Assembly: GCA_900660155.1 (NCBI GenBank)
Contig: CABFPE010000005.1
Span: 4,254,276-4,318,275, forward strand
Direction of reading: 5' to 3'
From: Hofstenia miamia
Taxonomy: Eukaryota > Xenacoelomorpha > Acoela > Hofsteniidae
Length of the DNA stretch: 64,000 nt
Under the pieces are notes generated by a model, which was not told the origin of the DNA, did no database searches, and saw nothing but the letters and a program-made list of their open reading frames with translations. Positions 24,049 through 35,184 of the stretch are shown piece after piece; within the stretch, counting starts at the first letter, position 1, and every line of letters starts with the position of its first letter. A program made the position numbers and the translations under genes.

Positions 24049-24887
24049 TGTAGAATCACAGGAGTGCTCTCACAACTCAAGCAGCACTGGGTAACTCTTA
24101 GGTTCTTCTGAAGGTTGCAAAGATAGCCATCACAGAGAGTGGCCTGTGTTCTAACAGAAAAAGAAAAACATTGGTAGTTCATCAATTTCATTAAAGAAAA
24201 ACTGAAACCAATAACTGAGAAAGCATTCCATATAGCAACCAATTCACATGGCATCATGCCAAAGCCATATCAAGAAAGCCATCCTGACTTGACAAGGTGC
24301 TGATTGTGTGTCTCAAGTATTAATTTCTAGCTCAAATAAACAATTTAGCTCATAGTTCTTGTTATCTCAGCTCATGTAAATAAATATAATAATAGCATGT
24401 AGTTACCATGCATTCTCATTGGCCAATGGCATATTATATTTTCATAGTGTGATGTTAAGTATGTGTACAAAAATGATCAAAGTGAGAGTTGTTATTCCCT
24501 ACACATATACTTAGTCTCAAAGCAACCACAATATAAAATCCATAACACCTAAAATGGTTAGTAATTTAATAAGAAAGAAAAACTAATGATGTCCAAGTGA
24601 GATGAAACTTTTATTGGGCTTGGCTACAAAGTCTTCCCTACTTTTTATACAAAAATCAGTAAATAATTACCAGTAATCTGTTTACAAAGTTGTCACATGA
24701 ATTCCCTTGCAAATTAAGCAAGCAATCACATGTTTCTATAATTCAAGGGGACAACCATTAAATTTTCATAAAACTATACTTGAAAAATAGACAAATTACT
24801 AAAATAGAATGTAAAATTAGCACCAATTGATTAGAGTGTGGAATAATTGAATGAAAATTAAAAAGGGGTGCCCTGAGTGACTCTACA
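24049..24887 (-). repeat. Right (5') LTR of the Ty3/Gypsy-like element
   Basis: This is an 839-bp repeat with TGTAGA...TCTACA ends. It is followed by ATAA, which also precedes the left LTR at 14366-14369. It is the most complete LTR of this element. Confidence 0.8.
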
Positions 24888-25017
24888 ATAATACTAGTTT
24901 TTGTTCATATATATTGGTCTGAATTATTCATTATGCTCTATTTTCCAGTAAACTCAATTCACTTGTATTTTGATTTTAATTTATTTTAACTTATGAACTT
25001 CTAAATTTCTTCAATGC

Positions 25018-25483
25018 AGTTAAAGGGCACCTAGATGTGGTACAGCAGCTCTAGCATGTCCTTCTATTTTGGTTAGGTATACAGTTAGGAGTTTTTGTTG
25101 TTATGCATTTCTTTTATTAACTAAAATTGTTATTAATTCTACCACTTAAATTGCATGAGATGAGAAAAACACTGAGCTTAGGTTTTCAACTTAGCACATA
25201 GGTTTTACTCACTCTAGCCAAAAATATTAGGGCTTCTTTTTGCTTTTCTCTAATAGGGCTCCTTCACCTTATTATCTTTCACTAGGTAATCTGTTTCAGG
25301 TTGGCTGATTGTGGCCACTCTTCCCTCTCACAATCTCCTGCTTATTATTTACTTTTACTAGGAAGGGGTACTATAACAGAAGGAGTTAATTATTTACACT
25401 GTAGCTTTGGCAAATCCATGCTTCAACATGAATCCCTGATTACATAAGAATATAGGACTGCTCACTGATTTTCATGCTGATGC
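25018..25483. repeat. Dispersed repeat, copy 2 (LTR-like)
   Basis: This is a full-length relative of 3528-3984, beginning GTTAAAGGGCACCTAGATG and ending TTTTCATGCTGATGCCACA. It has about 20 extra bases after the first 19. No coding sequence is visible. Confidence 0.6.
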
Positions 25484-27819
25484 CACAATATATACAATAA
25501 AATATCTATCTGAATATTTTTCATGAAATCAAGTATAGTAGTATATCACTTAGCATAGATTACAACTTAATAAACAACTGCTTCTTTAAATCAAAGACTA
25601 AATTTTGATGTCTTTTTTAATGTATTTGATATTTTTGTTTCACTTGTGCTTAATTTTTGTACTATGTTGATCTCAAAGTTCTGTATGTTGGTTTGAAGGT
25701 TCCAACCAATTAGAAATAATTTTTTACTCATTCTTCAATGCATCATATTCATCTCTTAGTGTAGTATAATGTGTCTGTAATATTTTACTGAAATCATATC
25801 CTTTGTTTGGGACATATATATTAGTTACAATTGCTAGTGGAAAAACAATATGAAAAATTTTGCATATATTAAATCAAATAAATTTATTTCTCATTCAATT
25901 ATTCTAGTAATTAGAAATAATGATAAGATTTTTATTAATTACTTTCAAGCACTAATACTGTTAACTTATTTGAATATTCATTATTTACAGAATATGAAAG
26001 ATAGTTTAATGCTGTGAAGAAATTCTCTTATCAGTTAATAGAGTATATAAATATATGTATCTTAGGAAATCAAATATTTTTATTCATCCCATAGTAGGCA
26101 AAGTCACTAGCTGTTATTTAAAAAAATAGATTTTGGTATAATTTTTTGCATTTTATGCACATAATTAGAAATAAATAAATGGATAATTCTTCTTTGGAAA
26201 TATTATGACAATGTTAATTATGCACAACAAATCTTGTATGCAGCAATTGTTAAAAAAGATATAAGTAATGTATTCATGTTAATAAATAGATCACAATTTG
26301 CATAGTAAATATTATTCATCAAATATATGTTTGATGCAGTTACATGTTAATCTTTACATTAAATTATAATTACAGCTATTAATAAATATTTAGAGATAAT
26401 TGATAGGATTGTATTACTTATCAGTTATTAATATATTATGTAAAATCAAATACTTTTGTTGGTTTAAAATTTTTGTTCACTTGCTGACATTACAATAGCT
26501 AATACTTTTTCACAATAATGTTGTTGATCATTGTAGTTATACAAAAATAAGTTCAAATAACTAATTATCTTAATCAAATTTGTACAATACTAGAAGAAAA
26601 TAACAGCAAAATTAAATACATTTATTTGCATAAAATTTTGTCCCATTTATGAGAGTTCTTATTACATTTATTGAGAGAATGTTTTGTAATATTGAAATAT
26701 GAAATTGCAAGAGACAAAGAGGAGAAAAGCAATAATTTATGCTTGACTGGTAATTGACATGTATATTATGTATGATTAATATAAATAGCATGTAGCCATA
26801 TGATAAAATGCTAAAAATATATGTATTTAATAGTTTAAATCAGTGAAATAGTATTTGTAAGTTAGGTCCTGAAAAATTTTGAGTACATGGAGGGATAGAT
26901 TGTCACATTTTTTTGCCCCTCTCACAATCAACATGCATGTTGCCATATATACACACAAACAAATTAGATATGAATTAAAAATTGGTATTATTGTGATTTC
27001 ATCCTCAAAATGATAAAAATATTTACTGTTTATAAAGTTAAGTTTATTTCAAATAATATTTGTAACAAATGAAATTAATCCATTAACATTTTTATGAATA
27101 GTCCAGGACAACCTGAGTTTAGTAATGTCCCATTTGTCAAAACCAAATTACAAATCAAGTTAGCTACATTTGAAATTTGCAAAGGAAAAACCTGATTCAT
27201 GGCTTAGAAGAAGCACCAAAAGTGGTGACACAACACACTTGAGAACAAACAAGTAAGGAAAAAGTATTGGACAATCAGTTTATAGAAAACTCCTCATTTG
27301 GGATTAGTAATATCTTTGCCAAATTCTGAACATCATGATTGATGTAGGCTAAATTCTTTAGGAGTTATTATTTGCTTGCATCTCACCATATTTTTGCAAA
27401 TAACAAACTTAGCAAAGATTCATGGAAATGCTAACTCAAGTATATTTATATGTATCCCTGGTTGTGAATACTTAGATAAATTCAATAAACAAATAAATGA
27501 TTAGATTCTTATTTTTTTGAATTATGCTTTAAACATTCTTAAGCTTGTTGCAATGAATTTAATGTTGTTTTTAAATCTTCAGAGTCCTTTACTCAAACTG
27601 TTCATTCTGTTGAACAATTAACACAAACTTTTACTTTAAATGTTTTCATCAGTTAAATTAGTAAACCCTCTTTCATTCATTCATTGAGATAGGAAGGATA
27701 CATTACAACGTCATTGAAACCATTCAAAAAGCCCTATAAAAATCATTTCTTTCCAATTTTTGAATTTGATTGACATTAAACCTCTTAGAATGAGTCAATA
27801 ATAGAGTTATCTAATTTGC
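25484..27819. other. Gene-free AT-rich stretch
   Basis: Very AT-rich sequence dense with stop codons in all frames. No splice-bounded open segment, RNA gene or repeat family was recognised. Confidence 0.5.
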
Positions 27820-28169
27820 AAATCAATGCTATCATAAAGTACAATAAAACAAGTCACTAAGTCATAATTGACACATATGATGTTAAACAAATACAATAAA
27901 ACACAGTCTGATTATAGAATCACTGGGTATATACTAAACAATAATTACCTGCACTTTGTTTACACTTTTGAAATCCAAATTCCCTCACAAATTAATTGAT
28001 TAATAATAACTCATGCATTTAAATAAGGAGACAATACCTATTAGTACAATACTACACTCAAAATAGACATTATTGATATAATTACATCATCAGCTAATAA
28101 TTTAGTAAAAATTAATGTAATTAACAAAATAAAATGATTTGAGCCTGGGTGTCTCCAATTGTCTCTACA
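27820..28169 (-). repeat. Old LTR remnant, TGTAGA/TCTACA family
   Basis: The segment carries the right-hand half of the LTR in degraded form. It has ATTACCTGCACTTTGTTTAC, then AATTCCCTCACAAATTAA, then GGAGACAATA, and ends GTCTCTACA. These match in order the 3' halves at 1-727 and 24049-24887. It is among the oldest LTR copies here. Confidence 0.55.
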
Positions 28170-30122
28170 TGATAATAAAGTTGTCAATTAGTAGTAAATG
28201 AAATTGATGATTAAATAAGTGCAAAATGCAACAACAACCATAAATCCATGATAGAACTCTCCTCTTGCTTCCTCCTTCACAGTGGCCATCTGCATGAAGC
28301 CAACTGCCACAGAAGACTAGATTCAAAACCTAAGTAAATTAGTTTCAAGTACTGTAGGTGAGCAAACCTGGAACTGAGAAACAATATTGCTATTGTTAAC
28401 AATGTTATTGTAAGCATATCAGTTAAACCATGACTCTTTCACATACTGTTGTCCTCAATGAGAGCTATTAAATGGCATGCACCACAGTGTGAAGCCACTA
28501 CATTATGTCTTAAAAAGATAATAAATATTAATAGAAAAATTTAAACTTTTACAGAAAGAGGTATGCTGTCAGTTTTAGGAGTTACCAAGGGCCAACAGAA
28601 ATGATTAATGGCCCAAATTGCAGCATGTGGGTTGCCAGTGGCACGCCCCAGGTTAAAATAATTCATCACTAATATAAACTTGCTCTTTTTGAGTAAAAAA
28701 GGATGTATATGAGTAAAGTGAGTAAAGACAACAATGAAAAATGACAACAATTTATCAATTGAATACTAAAGAAATAAAACATTATTCTTACAAATTTGGT
28801 TTTAGAATGTAAATTTATGTTATTGTGTTTTTGGTTTGATTATTTTATGCAAAATTTAGTTTGTTATTATGCTGTATTTTAATTTAGGTTATTTTTAGCA
28901 GTAAAATTATAGGGAAAATAAATTGAGTCAGAACTATTTTAATGACTTTTGTTGTTGTAAAGTAAATATTGGTATGTGGTATATGAACAACAATATTGAG
29001 CAATTGTGAATTGGTGTAACTCAATTCAAGCAGCTTACAGATTCAAATTCCAGTTTCTCAATGGCATTGTTATTTCTTACATCTTTGCTGTTATTAATTG
29101 AATAACTGGTCAGAACATTCTAATTGTATAGTAAATGATTACTTGTAGTTGTTTTTCATTTTGAATTTAATTTGAGCATTTTTGAACAAAATTCTCATTT
29201 TGATTTGGTTTTTTCAATTTTGATGCAATTCTGAGTTTTTGTATTTATTAATTGCATATCTTCAATTGATATAAAAACTGAAGTTTAAAAAGAATAATTT
29301 CTTAAAATATTTTCAAGTGAATTTTCAATTGAGTTTTGACTTGAGCATTAATTATTTCTCTTCCAATATTTTCCAATTAAGTTTTATTTGAGTTCAAGTT
29401 TTTAAAATTCGCACTACTAAAAAATCCTAATATAAATACTGTAGAAAACTTCAGTATGAATTGAACAAATTAACTATTCAAATAAAAAATCACAACTATC
29501 ATTTTCAAATGTCCAAATTACCCTTAACTACAAAACACTATGCATGCCTCACAGGCTTTTCAAGTCAAGCTCATGGGTCCAAGTTTGAGTTCAAGGATTT
29601 CTTTTTAAGAAATTTTTTTTATGCTCCAGAATCATTATTTTCCACTTGATAAAGAAACTGAAATTTACAAAAATTTAATTTTAACCAGTATTTCCAAGTG
29701 GATTTTTTAATGGAGTTCAAGCTCAAGTATTAAGGATTTGTCCTCCAAATTTTTCTGATCAAGTTTTGTGAATTTTTTTGAGTTCTAGTTCTTAGTATTC
29801 CAAGTACTCAAAAACCCTAATACCTAACATTAGCATATTTTGAATAACATTGTCTTAAGTTACAATATGTGAAAATTCTTTATGATATTCTTCAACTATG
29901 CCAAATATTAGCTGTATGATATGGTTGTCTCCAGAAAATTAGTATTTTGGTTAACAAAATACATTTCACTTTCAGTAAGAATATTTTCAATCAGTGTAGC
30001 ATAACCACATCACAATTATGATCTTGTATATTCTTCTTTTAAAATTGAATTGTTATTGCTTGAGCTTGATTGATCTTAAATTGATTATTCACTGCTAATA
30101 AACATATTTATTACCTTTCAAG
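28170..30122. other. AT-rich interval, imperfect TTGAGTT/CAAGTT repeats
   Basis: No gene is recognised. From about 29160 to 29760 there is a run of TTCAAGTGAATTTT, TTGAGTTTTGA and GAGTTCAAGTTTTT words. On the other strand these resemble the degenerate repeats at about 3100-3420. Confidence 0.4.
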
Positions 30123-30330
30123 AAGACATTCTACATTATTTCTCATCAAATATATATGGATTCATACAAAGAAGGAATACAAAAATTACCAGAAATCAAG
30201 TAGTTTGTGACAAAGCTTTAGATGATGAACACTTAGGAGAAAACATTTTGGGAAAAAGAACTGAATCTACAGAAACTGAACAAGAAATGAGTGATGCCTA
30301 TTCTAAGGATGAGTTAGTTGTAATTCCAGA
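30123..30330 (+). CDS. Candidate internal exon of an unrecognised host gene
   Basis: The 208-nt segment is preceded by a pyrimidine-rich acceptor (TTATTACCTTTCAAG) and followed by a perfect donor (GTAAGT at 30331). One frame is open throughout, starting in phase 1 and ending in phase 2. The product begins EDILHYFSSNIYGF and ends YSKDELVVIPE. It is rich in Asp, Glu and Lys with a hydrophilic middle (LGENILGKRTESTETEQEM). Such a linker-like composition in an otherwise stop-dense region is suggestive. No family is recognised, and neighbouring exons were not found. It could be a decayed transposon piece or chance. Confidence 0.35.
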
Positions 30331-31140
30331 GTAAGTGTAAGTTCATGGGCTTACAATGTTATAACTATTACAAGCAAATGTCATAAATGCCACCATTAAT
30401 GCCATAAGTGGAATTTTGGTAGCTTTAGCTAAAAAAATGCCTTTAATGAGTTTAAGATTTAATGCATCAAGAAATGTTAGTTTCATATTTTTGTGAATTT
30501 TTTGTGAGTTCTATGGTTTCACTTCCAAGCATATTTAATATCCAAAATAATAGCAACTTTGCATACCAATTGAAGTTGTTGATTAATTTCATTAATATTG
30601 TGATAACCATAATGCACAGGATATGCAAAGTAGCAGTATTTATGCAGTTATTTCTTGTCTCTTTGTCAATGAAAAATCAAAACAATATATTTAGCATAAT
30701 AGCATCACATTACAAGATCATATCTTTAAAAAGTGCTGCTAAATTTAGTTATTGCAATAGTTAGCAGATTACTATTTTCAAAAGCTAAAAAGTATTCTTC
30801 AATACATTGGTGAATTTGAAATAGTATTTTTAGATGCCTATGAATGTTTTCATTTTAAAAACTTTTCAGATGGGCATGCTTAACACATGAGCTACTAATA
30901 AAAGGCAATAGGTGAAATTTGGCTTCAGCATATTTAGCACCATTGAATTGTTGAAAGCCAATTAACCAAATTACTGTGGTCAGAAAAGATATTTGAAACA
31001 GAATTTGAGACTGACTACTTTTAGATAATTGAAAATATAAATGGAAACACGGAATGACATTCAAGGGGAAGATCATTATAAACAAAATATACACAATGGG
31101 CTCAAGGAATGAACTTTGGGACAATTCACTAATTGCAGGT
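30331..31140. other. No gene seen
   Basis: AT-rich, with short frames only. It lies between the candidate exon and the MITE. Confidence 0.4.
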
Positions 31141-31395
31141 CAGGCGCGTACCTAGGGGGGTCGTTGGGTGCGAACGACCCCCGTTTTTGGAATTAAAGTT
31201 ACATATATTTGTTATTCCACGTGCGTGGTGTTATAAAATTTTCATATTTTATATTATATGTATTACATTACTGAACCATGATTGTTAATATACACATCAC
31301 TAGAAAAATAACTTTTTCATTTTTTGTAAAAAAAGAATCGAAATTCCCTTTTCAGAAAAATCTGACCCCCTTATAAATTGCTAGGTACGCGCCTG
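31141..31395. mobile_element. MITE with perfect 15-bp terminal inverted repeats
   Basis: The left end CAGGCGCGTACCTAG is the exact reverse complement of the right end CTAGGTACGCGCCTG. The element is 255 bp, non-coding, and more GC-rich at its ends than its surroundings. The CAGG...CCTG termini suggest a hAT-type non-autonomous element. A clean 8-bp target duplication is not visible, so the superfamily is tentative. Confidence 0.75.
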
Positions 31396-31716
31396 CAAGC
31401 TTATTGTGTTGTGTTTAATTTAGAGTTCTGTTGTGTACACAACACAACATTTTGTATGGGCGATAAGGATTCAGTGTAATGACATTTACAATTTTGGATT
31501 TGATACATGATTATTATATATTTTTATCTTCAAATTTATTAGCAAACTAGTTACTGCGTTATTTATGACATATCAATCAAGGAATTACAATCCCTTTTGA
31601 CTACCTAAATTGCTACAACTGTAGAGTTTCACAGTTGTGAGTAGACTCTTGCATTAAGTTTTACTTATAGATGTGTAAGCTAAAAATAGTCAAATAACAA
31701 TGGAATAGTTGTGTTG

Positions 31717-33660
31717 TAAGGGCTGACAAGGGAGCCACGGCCCCCTCTAAAATATGAAAAATTCATAAAAATTGGACAAAAAAATTTCAAAAGAAAATTC
31801 CTTAATACCATCAAATGGCGAGAATAGGAACAATTTTTGAAGTTTTTTCTCAAAGATTTGTAAAATGTATTTCATTGAATTTTACACTATAATCGGTCAT
31901 ATGGATCCTGAAATTTCGTTTCAACAAAAATAGGAATATTTAGTATTCAGGAATTGTTTTAAATTTTAAAAGCATTTCAATTCACCCTTTTGGATGGGGG
32001 AATAGGAACACATATGATTTCTGTGGGGTGTTTTAATTTAAGTATAAAATTTTTAAATTATTTTGCTTTTAAAAAATAATAATGAAATTTGATGAGCATA
32101 GCTACGGCTACCCCGTGGCACATAAACTTATAGTGATAAATTTATACAAAAAAAACAATATAATGTATTAAGCGTAGCATGAGTAACAATTAAGTAGAAT
32201 TTTCTCCTTGTTTACAATTTCTATTTCTCAACACTGTTCCTACTTACCCCATTTGATACTCAATAGGATTGCTCAATTTTTTTGTACTCAAATTCAACAC
32301 CATGCACCTACTTCAAAGATCGAAAACAAATTTGTGTGCCATATCAAGATTCTGCACATTTTTTTTAATTTTAGAGTTTATTGATTTTAACAAGAGCTTT
32401 ACATTTGTGAATTGAGTGATTTTCTTTAATTTTATCAACATATTTAGCAACATTGATTGAAATTGAGACTAAGCACACATTCATACCATTAGGTAAAAAT
32501 TTTGCAATTTACTTAATCTTATATCATTGGTCTATTTTATAGTGAAAAACAAGGCAGTACCAACAGAGAGTGCTAGAAGTTGAACACGCCTCAATTACAC
32601 CACTGGTGTTCAGTGCATCTGGTGGAGCATCGCCGCTCACTGAAAAGTTTCTAAAACAACTTTGTAGTTTAATCGCTGATAAAAGGCGCACCGACTATTC
32701 CACAACCTGCAAGTGGATAAGATGCAAACTTAGCTTCTCCTTGTTACGAAGCATAATCCCCTGCATTCGTGGAACTAGACGACACCATGCAATTTCTAGG
32801 CTTGAAGTTGATCACCCCTTAGCTGGAGCCAGCCAATACCTCAAGTTACACTGACAGTTCTTATTGGAAATTTATTATTTTAATTCTGTTCCAAGATACA
32901 TAGCCCTGACCGAATATTTTTTGATCAGAATTTTCTTGTTAGAGCATTTACCTGGGAATGCAGCAAGAATAATTGTCGTCCTTTCTTGATTTCTAAAAGA
33001 CAATTTTTTGTTGTAACAAATTTTCTAGGCAGTGGAATGAATTGATCATTATATTTAATTATGATATACCAGAAGATACAAACTCATATATACAAAGTGT
33101 TGCACGTGTTGGTCGTTATTGAACTAAATGATTGGTAATCATATGCGTTTCTAGTTCTGAAGATAGTCATTTTAAATCAAGTTCAAAGTCGTCTTGATGT
33201 TAGCATTGTGGAATGAACTGATAAATTGGACGTTGCCTCATGTAATCCTGTGGAAAACAAAGCGTCTTGATGTTGGTATTAAGATGCCCATTTTTCGAAA
33301 CTCACTTGTATTTATGTGTTCTTTATTTGATTTTTATGTATTTATTTTGTTTAAATAACATTATATTAATCTTTGACAATATATTCCTTTTTTATTTTGT
33401 AGTGCATTATGGAAAAATCTCCTAAAAGACACAACATGCTATTATTAAAGCCTAATTTGAAATTTGAAAAAAAAATTTACAAATTGCACAAATTCTGTTT
33501 CCATTTTTTGGGTCAATAGATGGTGGGGAAGACAGTGCATAGTGATGAGTTTTAAAAATGGAAAATTCAATAGTCTTATGCCCTCTCTAGTACGCAATTA
33601 TGTACTTAGCATTTCATTTTACATTGGGCCCCTCTAAAAATTTTTTCTGCATCTGCCACT
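31717..33660. mobile_element. Putative 1.9-kb hAT-type element with 9-bp flanking repeats
   Basis: GTTGTGTTG occurs immediately left (31708-31716) and again immediately right (33661-33669) of this interval. The interval's ends are imperfect inverted repeats: left TAAGGGCTGACAAGGGAG...GGCCCCCTCTAAA, right GGGCCCCTCTAAA...CTGCATCTGCCACT. Termini reading AGTGGC.GAT.CAG with 8-bp duplications are common for hAT elements. The interior includes the LINE-like coding block at 32540-32854, which would be an unusual passenger. Confidence 0.45.
32540..32854 (+). pseudogene. LINE-type C-terminal coding fragment
   Basis: The open frame reads EVEHASITPLVFSASGGAS, then FLKQLCSLIADKR, YSTTCKWIRCKLSFSLLRSI and CIRGTRR. 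This pattern (EHASFTPLVFS.SGG..E...FYKRLA.L.A.K, then W.R..LSFSLLRS...C.RG.R) is a well-known C-terminal tail. It belongs to retrotransposon-encoded proteins in many invertebrates, often following a restriction-like endonuclease domain. The frame is open for about 100 codons and ends in a normal stop, but RT and endonuclease parts are absent. This is a truncated copy, not a host gene. The exact LINE clade is not certain. Confidence 0.55.
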
Positions 33661-34593
33661 GTTGTGTTGGTATGTATATGAATGTGCCAGTTAGACTTGC
33701 ACATTGCCTTTCTTTTTAAATAAATATAGATTACTCTATTGGAAGCAATACAGAAAATATGTATAACTTAGCAATTTGGTAATTACTTTTAATCACAGTC
33801 TAATATTTAGTTAAATCCCAAACCAAAAAATTAACATTTGAAGACTTCAATAAGCCTTACCTAATATACCCTTAACCCAACCAACTTTACTCTGATAATT
33901 TTATAAATAAGGCAAAACACCTGATGAAGATCATTGAGTTAAAACAAATTCAAAGTTCACTTTGAGCAAGACGTACTATATGTAGAGAAACATTAATTCT
34001 TTTATAACAGTGAAAATTTTAGCTAACCATGTAAAATGAAATCCTAAACATTTTACCCTTCACAGAGCGATATAATCTTTCCATTTTTTTGCTTGTACAA
34101 AATAGTGTTGTTCCATTCCACAAAGCTATACAATATTTTTGTTGAGAATATAAAATTCGCTTAGACCGCCAAAATCTTATTTAAAGTATATATATACAAA
34201 TTATCAAACATTTCAAATCTAAATTACTGAAATTAAAGTTTTTGTTTATAAACAGGATTTTTGCTTCTAAAGAAAATTATGTAATATAAGCAAAATGGCA
34301 TTTGTGTCTCTCCACATCCCCCAAAATTTAAAGAAAATAAGCAATTGGACGCAATACCCCTGCCGCCCCCGCGTCTGCACAAATTGCTTTGCAAAAAGTT
34401 GCTGAATTTGTTATACATCTGAATAATTATAGAAACACTCTACATTTTACTACAATATTTTTGCAAACAGAAACTTTTTATTGCTCAGCTTGGCTTTAGC
34501 TATTACATAGTGCAAAAAAATTGTCACCAGTACAAATTTAGTAAGCATTTGGGCATTTCACTATTGTTTGAGTTTTGCACAGCCTTATATCAA

Positions 34594-34631
<38 letters not shown>

Positions 34632-34884
34632 TATTTTTGTTTTGGAAGAATGCAGATCAGAGTTTTTCTAAACGATATTTTTATGATAACAAATTGTTTC
34701 ATAATTAGTGAAAGTTTGAACTTCACCAGGTTGATACCAAAAATTAAAAATTAATATTCATTACATTTCTTTCCTTACATGAATTTTTGAATCATGTATT
34801 TTCAATTCTAATAAGTTCTATTCAATACTATTTTTATTTAATAAGAAATTAACTAGAAATGCTGTTGAGATGGCTATGTGTATT
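33661..34884. other. No gene seen; (TA)n near 34600
   Basis: AT-rich with only short chance frames. It contains a (TA)n tract at 34599-34625. Confidence 0.45.
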
Positions 34885-35176
34885 CAGGCCGTGGCTAAGG
34901 AGGGCCAGGGTGCATGGACTTTCCTGTTGGATCACTAGTCCCCATTCCTTCCCAGCATCCTGGCTACAAAACTCCATAGCATTAATTTTAATATTCTGTA
35001 ACTAAGTTAGAGTGAATATATTGTAGTTAACATATATCAAATACTAATGTCATTCTATTATAAAATTCAATGGAAAAGTGCGAAACTATTTCATATGAGT
35101 AAAATGATGAAAAATTTATTGAACTTTGCAGGGCAATTGCCCCCTCCCTAACTTGCAAATGCATGCGACGGGCCTA
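34885..35176. mobile_element. hAT-like MITE with perfect 8-bp target duplication
   Basis: TGTGTATT precedes (34877-34884) and follows (35177-35184) the 292-bp segment. The left end CAGGCCGTGGC and the reverse complement of the right end, TAGGCCCGTCGC, form an imperfect inverted repeat. An 8-bp duplication and C/TAGG termini point to hAT. It is non-coding. Confidence 0.7.
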
Positions 35177-35184
35177 TGTGTATT

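Larger units (their letters stand above)
21931..24524. repeat. Direct repeats flanking the 1000-N gap
   Basis: Bases 21931-22727, left of the N block, are repeated at 23728-24524, right of it (offset 1797). The first roughly 550 bases look identical. The last roughly 250, nearest the gap on the left side, differ at many places. This looks like overlapping contig ends that were not merged, with a poorer contig end on the left. Confidence 0.75.
14370..24887 (-). mobile_element. Ty3/Gypsy-like LTR retrotransposon, fossil
   Basis: This is one element read from right to left: LTR, leader, gag, protease, RT, RNase H, integrase, a third ORF, LTR. The outer ends are TGTAGAATCACAGG (left) and GAGTGACTCTACA (right). 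They are flanked by the same tetramer ATAA at 14366-14369 and 24888-24891, a fitting target-site duplication for Ty3/Gypsy. Protease-RT-RNase H-integrase order is diagnostic of Ty3/Gypsy rather than Copia. The coding parts are interrupted in numerous places and the element is dead. Over about 275 bp shared by both LTRs I count about 15 differences by eye (roughly 5 percent), so it is moderately old. The apparent length includes an N gap and probably redundant flanks. Confidence 0.8.

Noticed and set aside
28541-28750. 69-codon minus-strand frame
   Set aside because: No family resemblance, no splice borders and low-complexity flanks. Treated as chance.
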